Below, in pieces: positions 33,501 through 41,411 of a stretch of DNA of 64,000 nucleotides (position 1 is its first letter; the number at the start of each line of letters is the position of its first letter). The stretch is from Butyrivibrio proteoclasticus B316 (lineage in GTDB: Bacteria; Bacillota; Clostridia; Lachnospirales; Lachnospiraceae): NCBI RefSeq assembly GCF_000145035.1, contig NC_014387.1, positions 1,062,276 to 1,126,275 on the forward strand, written 5' to 3'. The notes beneath the pieces are model-generated. The model was given only the letters and a program-made list of their open reading frames with translations. It was not told the DNA's origin and did no database searches. The position numbers were made by a program, and so were the translations under genes.

Positions 33501-35682
33501 TAAATGGTATGTTCTGGCAAATAATCTTCATAATGATGGCGAAGTAATCAAGTATTCAGTAGCTAATCCGCTTGAAGAACTTGCAATGCACTATGACAAT
33601 AAAACAGATTATTTCTTCCTTTTGACAGAGAATGATACTAAGGGTAATTACACCAAGGATAAAACAGGTATACTTGCCAAGGTTAAGTATTATCCTAAGA
33701 AGGATGTCTGGGGCAATGTAACTCGCGTAATTGATGAGATAAATTATTACAGAGTGCCTGAAGAAGGCGTAGATTCTATGATCAAGTCCGGAACTATTGA
33801 TGGTACATATAATTCGGATGAATACAGGATCAAACCGGAAAAAGAGAAATCTAAGGGCAAGGAATACGGCAAGGTTGCATTCTTCAATACCAATTCAAAG
33901 GCAACAATGCTCAGAATTCACAAGATGGTTGTGAACGTATTTGGTTCTAAGGTTGTGAGAGATGCTACTGATGGAACAGCTCTTTTGGATACTGTAATAT
34001 TCCGTATCACCAATAATGACACAGGTAATTACATTGTTCTTGATGGATTTATTGGTAATAAAAAGGATCACACGGACACCGCTTATGCTTATGAGTATGA
34101 CAGCAAGACTCACAAACAAAATGGTAAGAAGTATCTTGTAACATACAACCAGAGTGCCCAGTGGACTATAGAAGGCCTTCCTTCCGGACTATATTCTGTA
34201 GAAGAAGTCGCAGATGGTAAGACGTTTACTTATAATCCTGACACTAATACCAGCACCGTACTTGACGGTGAGAAGATGTGCAGAGTCACTAAATATGATG
34301 TGACCATTGATGATGAAGAACCTGGTGTATGGCAATATGGATCAGGCGGGGATAATTATAGAAAAGTATTCTCCCGTGACCTTAACGGCAAGAGCGACTT
34401 CCCACCTACTAATGTCAAGGTAGGCGGCGCAGTTCAGACAGTTCAGGTATGTAACTACTACAGTAGTCCGATAGGACCAATTCAGGTTACCAAGAACTTT
34501 GCAGGAAGTGTCTGGTCAGAAAACATGGCATTTGAATTTACTATTGCTGCGGATCGCAGTGAAAATGTTCATGATTCAGAAGGCCATGAAGTAAAGATTG
34601 ACAGAGATCACATTCCTATGCCGGAAGAAGGAAATACAATTACAGTTACCGGTAAGGATGCTACTTATGACAGTAAGACAGGCAATTACACTGCTGTGGC
34701 TCAGTTTAGTTCAATACCTTATAGATATGAGGGAACCTATTATTATACGATAACTGAGAATAATACTGAAATAGATGGCGTTAAATATGACACAAGAACC
34801 TACTATGTCAAAGTGGTAGTATCCAAAAAATACACTACGTTTACCAAGAGGTACAACTGCGATAAGTTAACACATCCTATACCGGAACATAATATAGGTG
34901 GAAAGTTCGTAGAAAATGGTCAGACAGTAGTTACAGAGGATTTCTTCTATCTGGGAGCAGATGTTATATATGCTGCAGATGCAGACTTCCAGAATGTAGT
35001 TGCAGAGTGCGAGCTGTATCTTCTCAAGGATCCAGACACTGAAAAGCCTGATCAGCTTGAGTTCAAGATTGACTATAGTAAGGGCTCTGGTGCGGATGTT
35101 GCCTTTAACAACACTATGGAAGGCAGACTTACAGTTAACAAAGTATGGATTGACAGTGACGGACAGATTAATCAAAGCGGACATTCACCGCTGACTTTGC
35201 AGATCTGGCAGAGAACGGTGAAGGCGTCAGGTAAGAAGTCATCCTGGAAGATATACGAAGGCACATCTATTCAGTTGTCCGATGAAAATGGTTGGACACA
35301 GACAATAGAAAACCTTCCGCTTATGGATAAGAATGGCGAGACATATGAGTATTGTGTCAAAGAGCCTGATGAGTACCTATTTACTTACGAAGTCTCATAT
35401 TCATACAGCTCAAGTGATCAGTCTGTGAAGGGAACATACGATGGAAATTCACAGAAGCAAATCAAAGTAAGTAAAACCAAGGTCAAGGATACCGGCTATT
35501 CTATGATCACCAATGGCGGAATTGACTATGGATCAGTAACAATTACTAACAAGACAACATATGCTAATGAACTTCCTTCAACAGGAGGAAGTGGAACAAT
35601 GCCGTTTACGGCAGCAGGATTTGGGCTTATACTATTTGCATTTGTGGGAATGTTATTCCTTGGCAAAAGAAATAGAGCCTGA
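30529..35682 (+). CDS. Giant LPxTG pilus tip adhesin with choice-of-anchor A and Cna-B domains
   Basis: 1717 aa. Signal sequence about 22-48. Ser/Ala-rich repeats (ASSED.SNAS units, about 140-195) form a stalk. A choice-of-anchor A-like domain spans roughly 530-940 (YFGVVANHYDGQNNHSEANIAVG; SGTLIAPLTNVKLTGSYSGTV). Next come SpaA/isopeptide domains (LRIHKMVVNVFG; GLPSGLYSVEEV), a streptococcal-pilin isopeptide domain (QVTKNFAGSVWSENMAFEF...YYYTITENN, about 1320-1440) and a Cna-B domain (LTVNKVWIDSDG). The sorting signal is LPSTG, then a hydrophobic helix and GKRNRA. It is exported, covalently attached by sortase, and probably binds host or plant surfaces. Confidence 0.88.
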   Translation: MRITDENRAQNYIKKHRNKKRWLAFALCLSLFTGTVTLYLLNKPATAMTEDGAQKVGLVLETADSDYEMGLIEQMKTKESDAQADKAVENSSDGVTTVDVTQLGDGDPDKSDTSKTWEEIVEVIPEDETGANADKANSASSGEASDASSNASSEDKSNASGSASSEDSSNASTSASSLESADAASSASSDKNVKDKVDSLDDIQNVTLTARYVDAEGKEIAEKEVLLQNTEDKKSLDLNKDYKVIENYYYLEAGLDDKKIVSIVEKTGIAQVSDQAGKDSSEDAGAKESSTDDASAFAASDDASDEGTEKAYTYYEATTSEGEVIEIKKDAEITFSYAAANTKESFTYQNDEVTVMVKLSKPGILPDGVELSVKTVDKSTNGYNYSAYIDALNESAEEIAKANGDEAKTTYDENNVVLFDIAFMLKEIEYEPKDGTVSVSISFKNNQISDGLGTTDSEDVSLVHLPVSEEVMKDVNATSDATEISASDISVEVLGDSNVELGENKDTISFEAQAFSMYGAITRSTDETWEGNQTYTAKEIVKWLGDSTYFGVVANHYDGQNNHSEANIAVGSISNIQNYTVGISTKVYQSLDEFIISVEKKVEGSPKVGTFNFAAFSDVKGKNKIAGTEFTIKTDETGTGKYIGNYTDLLKGGQYPRLYIYELDEKGQAVMDGEICGSYTVSYGGDSIEAPADAVGFFADNYVESVGLNGYKAEDIIEKVDGATIYYPTGWNSYVGITYYQNQVYGMKPDGSYGWTNYVRTDYSNSSMPVSVQNMRLAAYTASQKLAYTKSSNGVQVVNIVGTKSYGNLMTDLSTKYFKNEKDPRNYAVNTGFKLDDNTLLVINVDLTGATNYTLDKFTYNGQGAGDWSQAANHVIVNLVQKNYAGDYVPYEGDITANIMSGTLIAPLTNVKLTGSYSGTVIADQVIKTCEIHKMDIRTYLDASAAVTVTNKGCEEIVPFEIKANKYVNDVEPDGNEIFDFTVRYLNPSTNKWYVLANNLHNDGEVIKYSVANPLEELAMHYDNKTDYFFLLTENDTKGNYTKDKTGILAKVKYYPKKDVWGNVTRVIDEINYYRVPEEGVDSMIKSGTIDGTYNSDEYRIKPEKEKSKGKEYGKVAFFNTNSKATMLRIHKMVVNVFGSKVVRDATDGTALLDTVIFRITNNDTGNYIVLDGFIGNKKDHTDTAYAYEYDSKTHKQNGKKYLVTYNQSAQWTIEGLPSGLYSVEEVADGKTFTYNPDTNTSTVLDGEKMCRVTKYDVTIDDEEPGVWQYGSGGDNYRKVFSRDLNGKSDFPPTNVKVGGAVQTVQVCNYYSSPIGPIQVTKNFAGSVWSENMAFEFTIAADRSENVHDSEGHEVKIDRDHIPMPEEGNTITVTGKDATYDSKTGNYTAVAQFSSIPYRYEGTYYYTITENNTEIDGVKYDTRTYYVKVVVSKKYTTFTKRYNCDKLTHPIPEHNIGGKFVENGQTVVTEDFFYLGADVIYAADADFQNVVAECELYLLKDPDTEKPDQLEFKIDYSKGSGADVAFNNTMEGRLTVNKVWIDSDGQINQSGHSPLTLQIWQRTVKASGKKSSWKIYEGTSIQLSDENGWTQTIENLPLMDKNGETYEYCVKEPDEYLFTYEVSYSYSSSDQSVKGTYDGNSQKQIKVSKTKVKDTGYSMITNGGIDYGSVTITNKTTYANELPSTGGSGTMPFTAAGFGLILFAFVGMLFLGKRNRA

Positions 35683-35780
35683 AACAGTGGTTATAAAATC
35701 GTCAAGATTTTAAAACAGGTGCTCATTTGCACCGGATATAACAAAAAAAGAAAAAACGCAAGATTCAAAGGAGAGGAAAA

Positions 35781-37253
35781 ATGAAGGGACTTAAAAAGAT
35801 TTTGACTGGAATTGTTGCCAGCGCACTTGCCCTTACAATGGCATTTGGTACAGGTGACGTAACAGCTAAGGCAGCAGAGACAACAGGAACTATTACTATC
35901 AGCAACACGACAGAAGGCAAAGATTACAGCCTTTATAAGGTTTTTGATGCAACATATGTAGAGGGCTCTGACCCTGTTAAAGTTGCATATAGCTACGATG
36001 GATCAAACGAAGCTTTCCTTGCTGCTCTTCAGGGAGCTGGTAGCCCATTTGAGGTAAAAGCATACAATGGTGGTTATAACGTCGTTAGAAAAGCTAACAC
36101 ATTAGATACAGATGTTACAAACTTCATCAAAGAAAATGCTGCTAACTTTGGAGTAGCTGTAGCAAGCAAACCGGGAACAGGTAAAGCACTTACATTTACA
36201 GGACTTGGATTTGGTTACTATTACATCACTTCACAGCTTGGATCAGAGGTTACTATTACAAGTGCAGTTCCAAGCCAGACTGTAATTGATAAGAACCAGG
36301 AAACAACTATTGATAAGACTGAAAGCGTTGATGGAGGTATTACCTGGAAATATAATGGTAACCCTGCTGTAGAAGATACTCTTCCTACACAGCTTGTTGG
36401 CAAGGTAGTTAATTACAAAGTATCCGGTACAGTAACTCAGTACAATAAAGATAAGAAGGTAACATTCCTTCTGTTTACAGATACAATGTCAGAAGGACTT
36501 ACACCTAATAAGGACGTTGTTGTTAAGGTTAATGGTTCTGAGGTAACTGCTGAAGTTAACTATGATGGACAGGTTACAACAATTAAGCTTCCTACTGTAA
36601 ATGCAGCAGGTGAATTCCTCTATGAATCAAATGCATCATATGAGATCACATATACTGCAACTATCAATGAAAAAGCACTTGATAATGTTCAGGACAACAA
36701 GGTAGTTCTTACTGATAATAATGGCGATACACTTGGTACAGATGAAACAAAGGTTAGAAACTACAGCATTTCACTTAAGAAGACAGATGAAGCCGGAAAT
36801 TCTCTTGCTGATGCACACTTTAGGCTCTATGCTTCACAGAACGGAAAAGATGAGATTCCTGTAGTACTTGTTTCAGGAACAGGCGATGCTACATCAGAAT
36901 TAGACAATGTATATCGTGTTCTTACAGCTGAGGAAGTTCAGAATAATGTTCAGGGCGTTGAGATGGTAACAGGTAAGACAGGTGTTATCGTAGTTAAGGG
37001 CCTTAAGAACGGTGATTACTATTTCGAAGAGACTGCAGCTCCAGCTGGTTACAACAGACTTACAGATCGTAAGGCAGCTAAGGTTAACAATGCAGATGTA
37101 CCTGCAGCAGAATTTGTAGTAGTTAACAAGACAGGTTCAATCCTTCCTTCAACAGGTGGAATTGGTACAACAAGCTTCTATATTGTTGGTGGAGTACTCA
37201 TCGCAGCAGCTTTTGCATATTTCATGCTTCGCAGAAAAGCTCAGGCAGAGTGA
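35781..37253 (+). CDS. Major pilin, SpaA-like LPxTG protein
   Basis: 490 aa, GGAGAGG before the ATG. Signal peptide ends near TAKAA. The N-terminal pilin domain starts GTITISNTTEGKDYSLYKVFDATYV. A middle isopeptide domain (about 175-330) precedes a Cna-B/SpaA domain with ISLKKTDEAGNSLADAHFRLY (Lys of the isopeptide bond) and the E-box YYFEETAAPAGY. It ends ILPSTGGIG, hydrophobic helix, RRKAQAE. Abundant Ala/Thr/Val codons and a strong RBS suit a highly expressed shaft protein. A conventional YPK pilin motif is not obvious. Flanked by tip adhesin and sortase C. Confidence 0.9.
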   Translation: MKGLKKILTGIVASALALTMAFGTGDVTAKAAETTGTITISNTTEGKDYSLYKVFDATYVEGSDPVKVAYSYDGSNEAFLAALQGAGSPFEVKAYNGGYNVVRKANTLDTDVTNFIKENAANFGVAVASKPGTGKALTFTGLGFGYYYITSQLGSEVTITSAVPSQTVIDKNQETTIDKTESVDGGITWKYNGNPAVEDTLPTQLVGKVVNYKVSGTVTQYNKDKKVTFLLFTDTMSEGLTPNKDVVVKVNGSEVTAEVNYDGQVTTIKLPTVNAAGEFLYESNASYEITYTATINEKALDNVQDNKVVLTDNNGDTLGTDETKVRNYSISLKKTDEAGNSLADAHFRLYASQNGKDEIPVVLVSGTGDATSELDNVYRVLTAEEVQNNVQGVEMVTGKTGVIVVKGLKNGDYYFEETAAPAGYNRLTDRKAAKVNNADVPAAEFVVVNKTGSILPSTGGIGTTSFYIVGGVLIAAAFAYFMLRRKAQAE

Positions 37254-37321
37254 TTGACCCGTGGATGAAAAGGTTTTGTTTATAAATAATAAGAATTAGA
37301 ATTTGAATCTTGTTTACTGTG

Positions 37322-37356
37322 TTTTCCAAAAGGGCTTTATAGCTTCTTTTGGAAAA
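37322..37356 (+). other. Inverted repeat between pilin and sortase genes
   Basis: A perfect 11-bp stem TTTTCCAAAAG / CTTTTGGAAAA (37322-37332 with 37346-37356) without a T-tract. It may stabilise the pilin mRNA 3' end or bind a regulator. Confidence 0.5.
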
Positions 37357-37370
37357 TGCAGGATTGATTT

Positions 37371-37415
37371 AAAAAGAGCACTAATTGAAATGATCATGTA
37401 ATCTGTGCTTTTTTT
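37371..37415 (+). terminator. Intra-operon terminator/attenuator before sortase C
   Basis: AAAAAGAGCAC pairs with GTGCTTTTTTT (one G-T), a 23-nt loop. It would let the pilin be made in excess of the sortase. Confidence 0.6.
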
Positions 37416-37450
37416 ACAGGATTTGCCAAGTTAGTACTGATGGAAGTAGG

Positions 37451-38314
37451 ATGAATAAGAAGTTTAAGAAACAAATACCAAACATAATATTCGGAGTCAT
37501 ATTTTTGGTAGGGCTTGCGATTTTTCTTTATCCGTCAGTGAGTAACTATATTAATTCCAAACACCAGAGCAGAGCCATTACAAATTACCAGACGGCTCTT
37601 GAATCAGTATCAGAAGAAGATTATACCAGATTTTGGCAGGAAGCCCGGAAGTATAACGAAGAGCTTGCAAGTAAGCCAATGAAGCTTTCTTTAAATGAAG
37701 AGGAGCTTCAGGAATACAACAGGATTCTTGATCCCACAGGGACAGGAGTCATGGGATTTATAGAAATTGAAAATATAGGAGTAAACCTTCCTATATACCA
37801 CGGAACAGAAGAATCTGTTCTTCAGGTGGGAATAGGACATCTGGAAGGAACGTCCTTCCCTACAGGAACTATAGGCACTCATGCAGTGCTTTCAGGACAC
37901 AGAGGACTTCCGTCCTCAAAACTTTTTTCTGATCTTGACCAGATGATAGTGGGAGATACATTTCTTTTACACATAATGGATCAGACCTTTGCATATCAGG
38001 TGGATCAGATAACAATTGTATTGCCGGAAGAAGTTCAAGGTTTGGCAATAGATAATGACCAAGACTACGTCACGCTCGTGACCTGCACACCTTATGGTGT
38101 AAATACTCACAGGCTCCTGGTAAGAGCAAAGCGTGTTGATTATAATGAAGAAACAAAGATTATTGTTCCGGCAGATGCTACAAGATATGGTAATCTGATA
38201 GTAGCACCCTTTATAGCAGCTCCGGTACTTGTAATCGCTTTTATAGTTTACTTGGTGATGACATCCAAGTGGTTTAGAAATAGAAAGAAAGCTGACAGTA
38301 AGCCGCATAAATGA
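37451..38314 (+). CDS. Pilus-specific class C sortase
   Basis: 287 aa. Transpeptidase that polymerises pilins at the membrane. N-terminal TM helix (about 10-30), a lid-like region ILDPTGTGVMGFI before the core, catalytic His in LSGHRGLP, catalytic Cys in TLVTCTPYG, and Arg in THRLLVRAKR. A second TM helix (about 243-265) precedes a basic tail, as in class C enzymes. The lid has DP but not the usual aromatic after it. The stop overlaps the leader of the next gene. Neighbours identify it as the pilus polymerase. Confidence 0.93.
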   Translation: MNKKFKKQIPNIIFGVIFLVGLAIFLYPSVSNYINSKHQSRAITNYQTALESVSEEDYTRFWQEARKYNEELASKPMKLSLNEEELQEYNRILDPTGTGVMGFIEIENIGVNLPIYHGTEESVLQVGIGHLEGTSFPTGTIGTHAVLSGHRGLPSSKLFSDLDQMIVGDTFLLHIMDQTFAYQVDQITIVLPEEVQGLAIDNDQDYVTLVTCTPYGVNTHRLLVRAKRVDYNEETKIIVPADATRYGNLIVAPFIAAPVLVIAFIVYLVMTSKWFRNRKKADSKPHK

Positions 38315-38325
38315 GGAAGCATTTT

Positions 38326-39423
38326 ATGAATAAAAAATTTGCGTGGCGAAAACTTAATATTTCGGCTCTTTTAGCAATGGTGCTTGTGATAACCTTGTGT
38401 TTGCCAATGCAGGTAAATGCAAGAGGCCTTATTGATACAACCCAGCCCGGAGATATGACACTGCAGTATACCTCATACGAGGCGGAGAACAGCGATAAGA
38501 TAATCCCTATAACAGGGGTTAAGGTCAGTATCTACAAGGTTGCAGATATTAGCCCAAACGGAGAGTTTAAGCTCTGGAATACTTATTCCAATATTGGTAA
38601 CTTCCCTGTTACTGATATCAATAAGATAAATGATCAGAAGATATGGAAACAGATTGCCTCAGTTATTGGGGGATTCATTTATCAGAACAATATCTGGCCG
38701 AGCGCTTCCATCACGACAGATAGCGAAGGAAATGCTCATTTTAGCGGAATTGATATGGGACTGTATTATGTAGGTCCTGTTGTAAAAAATACTAATGACT
38801 GTATCTACTCTTTTGACCCATTTATGATTTCTGTACCCGGGCTTGATGAGAACGATGAGTGGGTGAATCCTGTAAATGCGCTTGTTGCAAGGGTTAAATG
38901 TAAGATTACAATGCTTCCCAAGGATGTTTCCTACGAAGTATTAAAGTCCTGGAATGATGCAGGATACGAGTCAGCAAGACCATCATCAATTGCAGTTACA
39001 CTCTACTGTGATGGCGCTGAATATAAGACAGTAACACTTAGTGCATCCAATAACTGGAGATATTCCTGGACTTACATGGAGGGCCATGTATGGACTATTT
39101 CAGAGCATGTAACAGGAAGATACACCGTTTCGCTTGAACAAGGCGGCAATACATTTAGGATCACCAATACATATAATCCACCTGAGACTCCTCCGGATAC
39201 ACCTGAAACTCCTGAGACACCTGGTACACCCGATACTCCAAGTGAGACACCAGGTTTGCCAAGCCTTCCGGAAGTACTTGGAGCAGTAAGAGATAACCTT
39301 CCTGCTGTTCTTGGAGCAAGGAGACTTCCTCAGACAGGACAGCTTTGGTGGCCGCTTCCCGTACTGGTTATCGTTGGAATTCTGCTTATTGTAAGGGGAA
39401 TCAAGAAGAGCAGAGAAGCCTGA
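38326..39423 (+). CDS. Minor pilus subunit / LPQTG wall-anchor protein
   Basis: 365 aa from ATG 38326 (GAGGA 8 nt upstream); ATG 38311 overlaps the sortase stop and has no RBS. Signal peptide ends near QVNA. A SpaA-like domain (VKVSIYKVADISPNGEF; GIDMGLYYVGPV) is followed by a Cna-B domain (YEVLKSWNDAGYESARPSSI), then a Pro/Thr-rich PET repeat spacer (about 290-320) and VLGARRLPQTGQ, TM helix, KKSREA. The Pro-rich spacer and distinct LPQTG suit a basal subunit that spans the wall and is attached by the second, housekeeping-type sortase at 39.6 kb. Confidence 0.85.
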   Translation: MNKKFAWRKLNISALLAMVLVITLCLPMQVNARGLIDTTQPGDMTLQYTSYEAENSDKIIPITGVKVSIYKVADISPNGEFKLWNTYSNIGNFPVTDINKINDQKIWKQIASVIGGFIYQNNIWPSASITTDSEGNAHFSGIDMGLYYVGPVVKNTNDCIYSFDPFMISVPGLDENDEWVNPVNALVARVKCKITMLPKDVSYEVLKSWNDAGYESARPSSIAVTLYCDGAEYKTVTLSASNNWRYSWTYMEGHVWTISEHVTGRYTVSLEQGGNTFRITNTYNPPETPPDTPETPETPGTPDTPSETPGLPSLPEVLGAVRDNLPAVLGARRLPQTGQLWWPLPVLVIVGILLIVRGIKKSREA

Positions 39424-39650
39424 TATTGCTTAAGAAAACAGATAAGCGAAGAAGTAAATCTTCAAGAAAAGTTTTTTAGTTACAGATTTTCGGATAATTA
39501 AAGAAAAAGAAATAGAAAAAGAAATAGGGAGCTACAGATTTGGGGATAAAAAATGTCTGTAGGGTATGATGCATTTTACATTAAGCAGTAAAAGGATTTG
39601 CAGCTTATTGTAGATTATCCGCAAGGATAGAAGAGAAAAGGGCATCATTT

Positions 39651-40289
39651 ATGAAGAAGCTAGTAGGATATTTATATATTCTGATGGGAGCAGCCTGCAT
39701 ATTCCTGGCAGTATTTATCATCAGAAACAATCTAATAGAAAATGAGCAGGCAGGAAGCGCATCTGATGAGCTTTTAGGCGGTGTTATTGCCCAGATTCCT
39801 GATACTGTTTTTGCAGCGAGCGGAGACATGCCTGTTGTAGATGTAGACGGTCATAGCTTTATTGGAACCGTTGAGATTCCTTCTTTGGGACTTCTTTTAC
39901 CGGTTCAGAATGAATGGGATAAGAAGGATGCCAAATATGCGGTCTGCAGATATAAGGGATCTGTTTATGAGAATGATCTGATCATTTGCGGCCACAATTA
40001 TGAAGAACATTTTGGCAAGCTGAATCAGCTTAATTCCGGTGATGATGTTATCGTGACAGATATGAACGGTATCAGCTATTACTTCAAGGTTTCCAATATG
40101 GAGACACTTGGCGCTACGGATATTGAAGAGATGGAATCAGGCGATTGGGATCTGACACTCTTTACCTGTACAATAGGTGGTGCAAACAGAGTTACGATCA
40201 GATGTGAAGCAACCGGTGAAGTTACCGAAATCGGATCAGCTCCTGACGTTCTGGATGCGGCAGAGAAGAGTAAGCATATCAGAAAATAA
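39651..40289 (+). CDS. Second sortase of the pilus locus (class B/D-like)
   Basis: 212 aa. One N-terminal TM helix (about 5-25), then a single sortase domain: FIGTVEIPSLGLLLPV, catalytic His in ICGHNYEEHFG, catalytic Cys in LTLFTCTIGGANR, Arg in VTIRC. It lacks the C-terminal TM helix of class C. Sequence class is between B and D by eye. It is probably the anchoring sortase that attaches the LPQTG subunit to peptidoglycan. The 227-bp gap before it contains a loosely repeated A/G-rich stretch and a duplicated ACAGATTT-GGATAA motif (39482 and 39534). Confidence 0.85.
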   Translation: MKKLVGYLYILMGAACIFLAVFIIRNNLIENEQAGSASDELLGGVIAQIPDTVFAASGDMPVVDVDGHSFIGTVEIPSLGLLLPVQNEWDKKDAKYAVCRYKGSVYENDLIICGHNYEEHFGKLNQLNSGDDVIVTDMNGISYYFKVSNMETLGATDIEEMESGDWDLTLFTCTIGGANRVTIRCEATGEVTEIGSAPDVLDAAEKSKHIRK

Positions 40290-40301
40290 AATGATTAGTA
40301 T

Positions 40302-40335
40302 GGCAACGAGGATTATTTCCCCGCTGCCTTTTTTT
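40302..40335 (+). terminator. Terminator of the pilus locus
   Basis: GGCAACGAGG pairs with CCCCGCTGCC (two A-C mismatches), followed by TTTTTTT. Confidence 0.6.
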
Positions 40336-40500
40336 ATATATTAGGAGCTAGGGCGCGGAAGAGTCGCAGCGACTCTTTGTTCTGTAATGTAGTTCATAAT
40401 AGTTTAATACATTGGATATACAAATTTGATTAAGAATTCTACGTTTTTTGGTATAATTAGGTTAGAAAAGAATACATTTTTAGTAGCCTTTGGAAAAGAA

Positions 40501-40527
40501 TTAGCACTCTCGAGTGGACAGTGCTAA
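40501..40527. promoter_or_regulatory. CIRCE operator (HrcA binding site)
   Basis: TTAGCACTC-N9-CAGTGCTAA matches the CIRCE consensus TTAGCACTC-N9-GAGTGCTAA with one mismatch. It overlaps a promoter and precedes the MecA-like gene. The 348-bp gap 40290-40637 also holds the terminator above and an AAGAGTCGC/GCGACTCTT hairpin (40360-40378). Confidence 0.9.
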
Positions 40528-40542
40528 AATTCATGATATAAT
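40515..40542 (+). promoter_or_regulatory. Heat-shock-regulated promoter overlapping CIRCE
   Basis: TGGACA (40515-40520) lies inside CIRCE and TATAAT (40537-40542) follows after 16 bp. HrcA binding would block RNA polymerase directly. Confidence 0.7.
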
Positions 40543-40637
40543 GTGTACAGAAGGAGCAAGTTGTCGTTGCGCTCATATAGGAGACACAGGATGTGGCTCT
40601 CGCGCAGCGGATTTCCAGGGAGAGGAGTTGATGCGTA

Positions 40638-41411
40638 GTGATTATAGTAAAAATGAATGAGACAACTGTAGAATGTAGTATCGCTGCATCAGAACTTCAT
40701 GAGATTGGTCTTACTCCAGAGGCAGTTATAAATGGCGCTGAGAACACTTCATCTTTCTTTGCCCAGCTCAATAAAGAGGTTGGAGCGCAGCTCGATTATA
40801 ATCCTGAAACTGAGGTTATGATGATGAGCAAGAATATGATGATGGATGGAAGTGTTCGTATTTTTGCTGTTAAGATGAGTAATGAAGATATTCAGAAGGC
40901 AACAGACCGTATTCGCGGAGCAGCAGAGACTGTTCTCAAGATGCTGACTCAGGAGAAGGTGGACGATATCAAGTCCAAGACCGGAAGAGAGAAGGGTGTT
41001 GCGCTTAATGAGGTTATCACTAACGTAACAGATACTATAAATAGAATTTACGGAAGAGAGCTTGAACCGGATATTCCGGCGCAGGGAGCTGAAGCTGTTT
41101 ATCAGCCAATTTCAGAATATGCCAGATATATGATGGAGTTCGAGGCACTCGAGGAAGCAGAGAGATTTTCCAAGGTTGTTCAGAGACTTCCGATTGTGGA
41201 TTCAGTTCTGTACAAGTATCAGGGACGCTTTTATATGCTTGCAGGGCTTATGACTGCTGATGAGGGAATTATTTATGAAATGAGAAGGGCAGGAGTTGAG
41301 TACTCTCAGATGCTGACCGTTAATTCCCCTGAAGCCATGTTCATAGCTGAGCACGGAGATTGTCTGATTGGAGAAGATGCCATAGTTCACTTGGCAGATT
41401 TAGCTAGATGA
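40638..41411 (+). CDS. mecA: MecA-family adaptor protein
   Basis: 257 aa from GTG 40638 (AGAGGAG upstream). MecA delivers substrates to ClpC-ClpP. The N-terminal part (MIIVKMNETTVECSIAASELHEIGLTPEAV) aligns in pattern with the MecA N-domain; the C-terminal part (EFEALEEAERFSKVVQRL...VLYKYQGRFYML) matches the ClpC-binding C-domain, separated by a linker of about 40 residues. The two domains are divergent from Bacillus MecA, so substrate range is open. It is directly downstream of CIRCE and is thus likely heat-inducible. Overlaps the next gene by 4 bp. Confidence 0.78.
   Translation: MIIVKMNETTVECSIAASELHEIGLTPEAVINGAENTSSFFAQLNKEVGAQLDYNPETEVMMMSKNMMMDGSVRIFAVKMSNEDIQKATDRIRGAAETVLKMLTQEKVDDIKSKTGREKGVALNEVITNVTDTINRIYGRELEPDIPAQGAEAVYQPISEYARYMMEFEALEEAERFSKVVQRLPIVDSVLYKYQGRFYMLAGLMTADEGIIYEMRRAGVEYSQMLTVNSPEAMFIAEHGDCLIGEDAIVHLADLAR

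Noticed and set aside
39440..39600. Regulatory RNA between minor pilin and second sortase
   Set aside because: Only a loose A/G-rich repeat and a doubled ACAGATTT motif were seen; no stable stem.
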